A stretch of DNA of 37,050 bases. It comes from an uncultured Caulobacterales bacterium. Its GTDB lineage: Bacteria; Pseudomonadota; Alphaproteobacteria; Caulobacterales; Maricaulaceae. Each line of letters starts with the position of its first letter. Within the stretch, counting starts at the first letter, position 1. The notes under the pieces are model-generated. The model was not told the DNA's origin and ran no database searches. It worked only from the letters and a program-made list of their open reading frames with translations. The stretch spans positions 1 through 37,050 of the forward strand of contig CALLBD010000028.1 of NCBI GenBank assembly GCA_938001915.1. The letters are read 5' to 3'. A program made the position numbers and the translations under genes. Of this stretch, positions 31,351 through 37,050 are shown piece by piece.

Positions 31351-33290
31351 TAATAATCTACTTCTTCTGAATTAAATTCGCCATTTTCATCAAGTCCAAG
31401 GTGAGCAAGTATTTTATCAGGGATTTTCCAAAACCGCACATTTTGCGACTGAAACATCTCATAACGAGCGTACACATGATACGGCGCTGACACGTTAGCT
31501 TTTTTTGCCTCCGCCACGACTTTTTGGTATGTTGCTGATGTTAGTGACCCTACGGGACCGCCGTCGTCCCATATTAAAAAATACCCTTCACCTGCTGCAT
31601 CGGTGCCTATCAAATATTGGTAATCGTTAGCGGCTACAGTTGTGAGGTTTGGTGCTGATCGCCTCTGAGTTTCCCAATGTGAAGTAAGAACCACATCAAT
31701 AAGCTCGTCACGTTGCATCGTGAGTACTGTTTTTGCATCAATCGTCTTTGTTAAAAGCCGGTATTCAAACCCACCATCAAGTTTTTCAAACTTCTTACCA
31801 TTTGGTCTTTCACCCGAGATAGCATTTTTGAGTCTGGTCCATGTTAGGGAGCGTGCATACTTATCCCCTTTTTCAGGAGCCCCTTGCTCAATGAGAATGA
31901 ACCTTCTGTCTCCATCATCAATATTATTCAGTTCTAATACTGCGTGTGCGGTTGTTCCTGATCCAGCATAGGGGTCGAGAACCAGTCCCGTTCGAGGGCA
32001 CCAAAGTTGAATCAACTTCTTAATAAGCTTCATTGGCTTCACAGTCTCAAATCCGTGATCAACACCGACAAGACCAGATAATTCCTCAACACCATCCCTC
32101 GAACGCCCACTAACAGATTTCTCCCAAGAGACTGCATCTAGCTTTATTGGGTCGTCATCGTCGGCTGCCCAAAATGTTGTTGGCACAGCTCCTTTTTTTA
32201 CTAACTCTCTATGATTTTTTCTAACTGGCTTTTTGGTACCATCCATTCCCCAGTATAAGAGTGGCCAATTTCCATCCGACAATCGTTCTGAAGCAATTTT
32301 TAAAGCCGATTGAATCACACTTTTCTTCTCGGCAGATGATTTGCTAATTTTCCAACCTTTGATCGCAAGTGCTTTTCCTCTGCCATCCTTCAGATCCACT
32401 TTTTCATAATCAACGCCCCACGCTTCGAGCCACCTCTTCATTTGATTTTGATTATTTGCCCAATGGCGGATACCTGGATAATGGAATTCTCCAGTGAAAG
32501 GAGATTGGATGGCATAATCAGCAGTCTTGCTGTATCCTTTGCCAGTTAAATCGCCTTGTTTCCAATCGCCTATTTTATCTCCGTCAACATTTTTAAATCG
32601 AGCATTTGATTTTTTGGACCTGTCCAGTTCTCCAGTTTTCGACAAAACTTTATTTTTTGCATATACTAAAACGTACTCTGTAGTTACTGAAACTGTGCCT
32701 GATTGATTTTTGCGAGTTGTCTTCTCCCAATTGATTATTGCTAACCTATTATTTTCTCCAAAGACCTCATCCATCATCATCCCAAGGTGAAATAATTCAT
32801 TATCATCAATGCAAATTGCTATGACCCCAGAAGGTTTCAGCATCGACTTCATTATTTGAAGTCTCGGCATCATAGCCTTTATCCATTTTGTATGACGCGA
32901 TCCGTCTTCTTTGGTCACGAGAGTGCCAAGCTCTGGATCGTTAGGGTCATTGTCCCAGCGATCATTATAACGAAAATATTGCCCAGTATTGTACGGGGGA
33001 TCGGTGACGATTAAATCAACCTGACCGCGATACTTATAAAGCGTAACCATCGCTTGAAGGTTCTCACCTTCAATCAACATATTTTTTGACTGATGCTCTT
33101 TACTGCCGACGTGAAGTTTATTCTCACGACGTGTGACTCTGGGGCGGACTTTTTTAGCTATTTCCATAGCCGTTCGCTTACCGTGAAAGCTCAAAGCTAC
33201 GCCACTTGTCATCAAGCCACGCGCAAGCTTTTCCAAATCTTGACGACTTAGCGATGCAAGCTCACGATCAAAATCGAAACTCTCTGTCAT
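31350..33290 (-). CDS. mod: Type III modification methyltransferase, Mod subunit (N6-adenine)
   Basis: 646 residues, beta-class order: catalytic DPPY at 97-100 (TDPPYNTGQYFRYNDRW), then a target-recognition region (about 215-400), and the SAM-binding DPYAGSG at 439-445. The N-terminal helical segment and length are typical of type III Mod. The conserved frame is uninterrupted, and no simple-sequence repeat suggests phase variation. First gene of the mod-res operon; the promoter region carries TTGACA and a LexA-like direct repeat. The recognition sequence is not predictable by eye. Confidence 0.93.
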   Translation of the reverse strand: MTESFDFDRELASLSRQDLEKLARGLMTSGVALSFHGKRTAMEIAKKVRPRVTRRENKLHVGSKEHQSKNMLIEGENLQAMVTLYKYRGQVDLIVTDPPYNTGQYFRYNDRWDNDPNDPELGTLVTKEDGSRHTKWIKAMMPRLQIMKSMLKPSGVIAICIDDNELFHLGMMMDEVFGENNRLAIINWEKTTRKNQSGTVSVTTEYVLVYAKNKVLSKTGELDRSKKSNARFKNVDGDKIGDWKQGDLTGKGYSKTADYAIQSPFTGEFHYPGIRHWANNQNQMKRWLEAWGVDYEKVDLKDGRGKALAIKGWKISKSSAEKKSVIQSALKIASERLSDGNWPLLYWGMDGTKKPVRKNHRELVKKGAVPTTFWAADDDDPIKLDAVSWEKSVSGRSRDGVEELSGLVGVDHGFETVKPMKLIKKLIQLWCPRTGLVLDPYAGSGTTAHAVLELNNIDDGDRRFILIEQGAPEKGDKYARSLTWTRLKNAISGERPNGKKFEKLDGGFEYRLLTKTIDAKTVLTMQRDELIDVVLTSHWETQRRSAPNLTTVAANDYQYLIGTDAAGEGYFLIWDDGGPVGSLTSATYQKVVAEAKKANVSAPYHVYARYEMFQSQNVRFWKIPDKILAHLGLDENGEFNSEEVDY

Positions 33291-33321
33291 TTTGATCTCC
33301 CACTGACAAAAAGAAACAAAT

Positions 33322-33345
33322 GTTCTATTTATGTTCTTTTGTCAA
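33322..33345 (-). promoter_or_regulatory. mod-res promoter -35 TTGACA with embedded LexA-like box
   Basis: On the minus strand TTGACA (33340-33345) is followed by GAAC-ATAAATA-GAAC (33322-33336), the same GTTC-N7-GTTC direct repeat as before the Y-family polymerase. It sits where the spacer and -10 of this promoter should be, 32-55 bases before the mod start. No good -10 is seen at 17 bases (CATTTG). The remaining bases of 33291-33618 carry the DUF5623 terminator (below) and nothing else recognisable. Confidence 0.55.
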
Positions 33346-33582
33346 TTCACACTTAAAATTTAGACGCAACAACTATATCACTCAACGTCAAAGTGAACCG
33401 GCCTGAAGCTTATAGTCCAATTAACTTGTATAAGTGGCTCTTCCGTCTTGATTTCGCCGGAGATGTAAGCGCCATTACTAACGGATGCAGTTTTTTATCA
33501 GCAAACTCCACTATTGAATCTCACTGATTCGACAGGAAAAATTGTGATATTGATCGAGAACAGATATTCTTCAGTGGCTAAA

Positions 33583-33612
33583 GCCCCGCGATAATTTAAT
33601 TAACGCGAGGGC
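33583..33612 (-). terminator. Terminator-like hairpin after the DUF5623 gene
   Basis: GCCCCGCG (33583-33590) pairs with CGCGAGGGC (33604-33612) with one bulge across a 13-base AT-rich loop; on the minus strand it is followed by TTTAG. It lies 6 bases past the stop at 33619. Confidence 0.45.
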
Positions 33613-33618
33613 AATATT

Positions 33619-34941
33619 TTATGCCGCTTGGCTTTTACTTAATTCTTGATTGATGATTTTGACGCATCTAGTGATCGCACTAACTTGTTTCCGTAGCGGG
33701 TCACAATCGGGATAGTATCTTTCCATCGACTTCTTAACGTCCTCAAGCAACCCAACTAGGGCTTCAGCTGTAGTCGCTAGATCCAGATACGAATTAGCCT
33801 CATTTCGCCCATCGTAATAGACGGCTATAACATCAAAATCTTCTGGGAAGGTATCTCTATACTCAATACTCATCCAATCTTCGAGTGTGGAGCGAACGCT
33901 ATTTAATTTCCAATTTACATCAAACGGTTTAGCGCTTGATTGCAAAATGGCCTTAATTATTTGTCCTGTCTCAATGTGAGTTTCGAGTGGCATCTTTCCT
34001 CTTGGTTTGCGTCTATGGAAACCTGAAGGGTCTAAGCTGTACGGCCTATAAGGCATGGTTGATTTACTTGGCAGGGCGTAAATTGTTGCTTTTGACTTTG
34101 CCCGGCGTTGGTCTTGCTTCGTCTTTGCGGCGGGGCTGAAAAACGTCTCATGCGAGGGTGTCGATTCGCCTTGCCAATCACTCGTAACTATAGGCGCAGG
34201 GATTGCATCAATCTTTCTCACAAGAGTATCGAAATCATACCCCTTGTTTGCATCCGTAGCCGCATAAAGGTCACATGAGTACGGGTAATACATGCCTTGC
34301 CATTTTGCCTTTCGCAAATGCCACTGATGCTTATCTGCCCATTGGGCGCGGTCGTTTGAGTTTGGCGCGGGCTCATAAGGCTCATCGATTAATATGAGTT
34401 GGCCGCTTTGGGGGTCATACCAATCTGTTGCGTGGTCTGTACTAGGAAGTTCACGCGTTATATCATGGAAATTCTCATGATGGCCTTTGAGGGGGCGTAA
34501 CCCTGTATGCTCCATAAAACGAATGCCTCTGACAGATTTGCAAATTTGGCCTCTCGCAAATTCTTGAGAGTGTGAAAGCATATCAGATACTAAATGGTCG
34601 GGTGCCACTAAGCGTGAGCCGCCGAGCCCATTTACAGACTTAAGCTCTGTTTTTTTACAAATATCGAGTAATGGTTTTGCCAGTTGGATGAGATGCGTCT
34701 CTCTACCAACTTTGTATGTGTCTTGGTCACGCCAATATTGAGTAATGTAAAGCGGATATGAGCGCACAATACGACCTGTTTGATCTGCAAACTTTTGGGC
34801 GTGTTTATAGTTATCAAATCCGGCCGCTTGGCTGGCTAAGTCTAAAGCTTGGTGTAGCTTAACGGTTTGAGCTTTTTTGATTTGATTGGCGAGGCGTTTA
34901 ATGCCCACAATTGTTGTTGGGCGAACAAGTTTGTTCAACAT
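33619..34941 (-). CDS. DUF5623 family protein
   Basis: 440 residues from ATG 34941, with AGGAGA 7 bases upstream; an in-frame TTG at 34980 is unlikely. The N-terminus (RPTTIVGIKRLANQIKKAQTVKLHQALDLASQAAGFDNYKHA) is characteristic of DUF5623 proteins, which are frequent in conjugative elements and carry a glyoxalase-related resistance (GRX) N-terminal-like helical motif. The middle has a DWYDPQSGQLILIDEPYEP segment. Biochemical role unknown. A perfect 14-base palindrome lies in its leader. Confidence 0.75.
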   Translation of the reverse strand: MLNKLVRPTTIVGIKRLANQIKKAQTVKLHQALDLASQAAGFDNYKHAQKFADQTGRIVRSYPLYITQYWRDQDTYKVGRETHLIQLAKPLLDICKKTELKSVNGLGGSRLVAPDHLVSDMLSHSQEFARGQICKSVRGIRFMEHTGLRPLKGHHENFHDITRELPSTDHATDWYDPQSGQLILIDEPYEPAPNSNDRAQWADKHQWHLRKAKWQGMYYPYSCDLYAATDANKGYDFDTLVRKIDAIPAPIVTSDWQGESTPSHETFFSPAAKTKQDQRRAKSKATIYALPSKSTMPYRPYSLDPSGFHRRKPRGKMPLETHIETGQIIKAILQSSAKPFDVNWKLNSVRSTLEDWMSIEYRDTFPEDFDVIAVYYDGRNEANSYLDLATTAEALVGLLEDVKKSMERYYPDCDPLRKQVSAITRCVKIINQELSKSQAA

Positions 34942-34985
34942 AGTTTTTCTCCTAGCCTGAGATAAGATGTCACCCGTCAACCACC

Positions 34986-34999
34986 TTTCAAGCTTGAAA
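34986..34999. promoter_or_regulatory. Perfect palindrome TTTCAAGCTTGAAA upstream of the DUF5623 gene
   Basis: A 14-base perfect inverted repeat 44 bases before the DUF5623 start, fitting an operator. Which protein binds it is unknown. The rest of the gap to 35183 shows nothing else recognisable. Confidence 0.4.
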
Positions 35000-35183
35000 A
35001 AAACAAGATGAAAGAAACAAAATAATTAGCAGTGCTGTCAACAGCTACACTAAGACGAGTGATATGCTTCCGCTAGAAACGAATCTCTCATAGCAGACTT
35101 TGTCTATCTTTTCAAGATGGAGGAGTTGTGGATTAATATCAAACGGGCGTCTGAGCCTGAATCAATTTGATAAGCATACAATC

Positions 35184-35215
35184 TTGACAATATCATTGGT
35201 AACACATATGTTACC
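35184..35215 (+). promoter_or_regulatory. Toxin-antitoxin promoter with overlapping operator
   Basis: TTGACA (35184-35189), a 17-base spacer and TATGTT (35207-35212) form a good promoter. The inverted repeat GGTAACA cata TGTTACC (35198-35215) covers the -10, as expected for autorepression by an antitoxin or the TA complex. The predicted transcription start falls on or next to the toxin ATG at 35218. Confidence 0.75.
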
Positions 35216-35217
35216 TT

Positions 35218-35544
35218 ATGATTGAGATTGAAGAATATCTTGATGAGCAAGGCCGAAGTGCTTTTGGAGCTTGGTTTGATAAGCTGGACAGTCAAGCCGC
35301 TTTAAAGGTCACGATCTATTTGGCACGTATTGAGACAGGAAACACCTCTCAACTCAAATCCCTTGGCGGTGGCGTTTCAGAATGCCGTATCAATTGGGGC
35401 CCAGGCATAAGGATTTATCTGGCTTGGGACGGCACGACATTGGTTATTCTGCTCGGGGGCGGCACGAAACGTCGCCAGAGTAAGGATGTAGAGGCCGCAA
35501 AATTGGCTTGGAATGAATATAAAACGCGTAAGCGCAAGGCATAG
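35218..35544 (+). CDS. RelE/HigB-type toxin (addiction module killer protein)
   Basis: 108 residues; ECRINWGPGIRIYLAWDG and LLGGGTKRRQSKDVEAAKLAWNEYK are the signature of the addiction-module killer subfamily of RelE-fold toxins, most of which cut mRNA at the ribosome. Toxin precedes antitoxin, the HigBA order. No Shine-Dalgarno is seen and the promoter lies right before ATG, so the mRNA for the toxin may be leaderless. The element probably uses it for maintenance. Confidence 0.88.
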   Translation: MIEIEEYLDEQGRSAFGAWFDKLDSQAALKVTIYLARIETGNTSQLKSLGGGVSECRINWGPGIRIYLAWDGTTLVILLGGGTKRRQSKDVEAAKLAWNEYKTRKRKA

Positions 35545-35558
35545 TAAAGGAGGTTGTA

Positions 35559-35873
35559 ATGGCCCTAACAAAGAGTTTTAGAGACCGCGTTCAATCACGC
35601 GCAGAGACTGACCCTGACTTTCGTTATGGACTACTCACTGAGAGCATTGAAAGCATGTTATCAGGAGATATAGAGGCGGGAAAATCGCTACTGCGCGACT
35701 ATGTAAACGCTACAATAGGTTTTGAAGGCCTTGCTAAGGTCACTGGTAAATCTGCAAAAAGTCTAATGCGCATGGTTAGCAGGTCAGGTAATCCAACCGC
35801 TAAAAACCTATTCTCAATTATTAGTCTAATCCAACAAGCAGAAGGCGTTCAGTTGCAAATAAGAACTGCGTAA
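35559..35873 (+). CDS. HTH antitoxin partner (HigA-like addiction module antidote)
   Basis: 104 residues. The C-terminal half is a Cro-type HTH (GFEGLAKVTGKSAKSLMRMVSRSGNPTAKNLFSIISLIQQAEGV) as in the probable antidote family that pairs with the upstream killer protein. It starts 14 bases after the toxin stop with a near-perfect AAAGGAGG site, so it should be translated far more than the toxin, which has no ribosome site. Likely binds the palindrome at 35198-35215. Confidence 0.88.
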   Translation: MALTKSFRDRVQSRAETDPDFRYGLLTESIESMLSGDIEAGKSLLRDYVNATIGFEGLAKVTGKSAKSLMRMVSRSGNPTAKNLFSIISLIQQAEGVQLQIRTA

Positions 35874-35899
35874 TCCTGAACATTCAAGGAATATTACAT

Positions 35900-36691
35900 A
35901 TGTCAAAACCTAACTTCCCACTGGTTCTTCTTATTTCACTTCTTTTAGTAAGTTGCGGAGAATCTGTTGAGCAAAAAGTTGATCCTGTAAAATCCAAAAA
36001 TGAACTGTCCGCCCCAAACGCTTCAACCATGGAAGAGACTGCTACGGCGATTATACCCGAGAAGAAAGCCGTTATCGAAACATTGTTATCGGACGAAGAG
36101 TATATGATTGATGTTAAGGTTGAAGAACTAGGTCCGACAAAGGTAAGATTTACGACATCCACAAACCTGCCTCTCCCGGTACAAGTCATGGCCGGTGTAT
36201 CTCTGCAAGGACAAAATCCTGACGACACTTGGATTGGGTTCAATGAGAGGGTTACGCTTAAAAACAAAGATCAAACATTTACCCTGAGCTTCCCTCAAAA
36301 ACCATTGCCCAAAGGCCAGTTTGATGCCGAGGTGGCTTTTTACCCAAGATGGGGAGCTAAAGATGGCAATCCCGTTGCGGCGAAGATAGGGAGTAATATT
36401 GAAGGGGCAAGCGAGATTAATTTAAGTGGTGACGGACAAAATGCCGAAGACCGAATGGCAAGAAACAAGATGCAACTATGGATTATGGAAAATGTAAACC
36501 CGGCAACACCCTATGTAGATAGTGAAATGAGGGCTCAGTTAGGCAGCTCCGAACCTGTTGCAGTCACTAGGATGAATCCAAAGATTATAAAGGGTCATTA
36601 TTTCCCTAAAGCAAATATGACAATCTATGTGAACGTGCTAAAGAGTGAGTATGTGACTTTTCGAAAAGGTCGTGACACAAACGGAATGTAA
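35900..36691 (+). CDS. Predicted lipoprotein, function unknown
   Basis: 263 residues with a lipoprotein signal peptide and lipobox (LLLVSC, Cys19). A low-complexity linker (to about residue 60) is followed by a beta-rich domain (VKVEELGPTKVRFTTSTNLPLPVQVMAGVSL, FTLSFPQKPLPKGQFDAEVAFYP) resembling an immunoglobulin-like fold, then a helical end. Follows the antitoxin by 26 bases and may share its transcript. No family recognised. Confidence 0.7.
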   Translation: MSKPNFPLVLLISLLLVSCGESVEQKVDPVKSKNELSAPNASTMEETATAIIPEKKAVIETLLSDEEYMIDVKVEELGPTKVRFTTSTNLPLPVQVMAGVSLQGQNPDDTWIGFNERVTLKNKDQTFTLSFPQKPLPKGQFDAEVAFYPRWGAKDGNPVAAKIGSNIEGASEINLSGDGQNAEDRMARNKMQLWIMENVNPATPYVDSEMRAQLGSSEPVAVTRMNPKIIKGHYFPKANMTIYVNVLKSEYVTFRKGRDTNGM

Positions 36692-37050
36692 CAAGGTGTG
36701 CTTGTGAGACATAAGTAGCGGGTAAGGATCTAGACATTTCGGGTTGATTCGAATGAGGGCATTTTTTTGCTTTTTGAATGTGAAATCCATCAATTTTTTA
36801 GATTTTGCAGTTTCTCATGCGTACTTTTATGTGTGATTCCATGTGTACTTTTTTACAAGAGGAAATTACCCAAGCTATTGATTTTGTTTAATTATTGTAT
36901 TTAGTTCGCCTCCTGCTTGCGGAGCCATACCCCTGATCTCAACCTTTTGAAACCATTCCACTTTCTTTCATGCATTAGAGGTTCGAGTCCGTCTTTAGGA
37001 CTCAAACCAAGCACTTAAAACCCATTGTAAAAAATGGTGGTTTTATCCCC
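36692..37050. other. Non-coding right end with two strong hairpins
   Basis: No gene is visible. GGTTCGAGTCC (36980-36990) pairs with GGACTCAAACC (36998-37008) with one mismatch and a 7-base loop. A second stem AAAACCCATT / AATGGTGGTTTT follows at 37017-37046 and ends in TTTT, consistent with terminators. Two CATGYGTACTTTT units (about 36816 and 36842) form a short direct repeat. The tract is AT-rich. Confidence 0.5.

Noticed and set aside
6131..36855. Shared GTACTTTTT words near 6131-6180 and near 36820-36855
   Set aside because: The right-end copies are only two, not phased at 10 bp, and in AT-rich DNA; no link is supportable.
36976..37008. GGTTCGAGTCC resembling the T-arm of a tRNA, hence a possible attachment site
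   Set aside because: The flanks do not form a T-stem and no acceptor, anticodon or D arm is present; the sequence is better explained as one arm of a perfect-looking hairpin.

Overview
The window looks like part of an integrative and conjugative element (or a closely related conjugative plasmid) of an alphaproteobacterium. The evidence is a Trb-type mating-pair cluster in the order traG-copG-trbB-trbC-trbD-trbE, a DUF3363/RlxS-type relaxase operon with DUF2840 and TraF, a DUF6499/DUF736/ParB/ArdC maintenance block, and two GTTC-N7-GTTC sites matching the LexA-box form of alphaproteobacteria. No integrase, RepA, ParA, tRNA, rRNA, CRISPR array or insertion sequence is visible, so neither end of the element can be placed.

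Left to right: (1) 1-6060, minus strand, the transfer operon traG to trbE; trbE is cut by the window edge. (2) 6061-6406, a divergent regulatory region with a hairpin over the traG ribosome site, five T-tracts phased exactly 10 bp apart, and a LexA-type box. (3) 6407-7917, a Y-family polymerase translationally coupled to a small Cys-rich, zinc-ribbon-like protein. (4) 8019-10863, a cargo pair: a RecB-like PD-(D/E)XK protein, and a Gly/Ala-rich, probably membrane-inserting protein with an Mrr-like GxxxE-D-QxK signature. (5) 10978-14970, the mobilisation operon HTH-DUF2840-TraF-(small ORF)-relaxase-lipoprotein, with stop/start overlaps from the HTH gene to the relaxase and palindromes before the relaxase that could be oriT. 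(6) 15116-21743, the maintenance and establishment block: DUF6499/DUF2285, DUF736 plus a decayed inverted copy, an XRE repressor, ParB, two small proteins, an adenine methyltransferase and ArdC. (7) 21744-22251, a structured GC-rich gene-free leader. (8) 22264-27524, a visibly AT-richer plus-strand run: three exported or membrane proteins, a small unknown, an Mrr-like nuclease and a PUA/EVE-like plus GIY-YIG fusion. (9) 27618-29010, an LRAT-like protein opposite a membrane-tethered XRE protein, then a stand-alone GIY-YIG protein. (10) 29020-33290, a type III restriction-modification operon (mod-res) with a LexA-like box in its promoter. (11) 33619-36691, a DUF5623 gene, a HigBA/RelE-type toxin-antitoxin pair and a lipoprotein. 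(12) 36692-37050, non-coding sequence with two strong hairpins.

As a working picture, the trb/traG and relaxase operons move the element. ArdC and the adenine methyltransferase probably protect it on entry. ParB and the toxin-antitoxin pair maintain it. The cargo is rich in DNA-targeting enzymes: at least two full predicted defence units (type III RM, and a type IV-like Mrr plus GIY-YIG unit), a possible new nuclease/membrane pair, and an LRAT/membrane-XRE pair. The best candidates for undescribed biology are 8019-10863, 22264-27524 and 27618-28457. The predicted SOS link between the mutagenic polymerase and the type III RM operon, and the palindrome shared by the XRE promoter and the relaxase leader, are the most testable regulatory observations.
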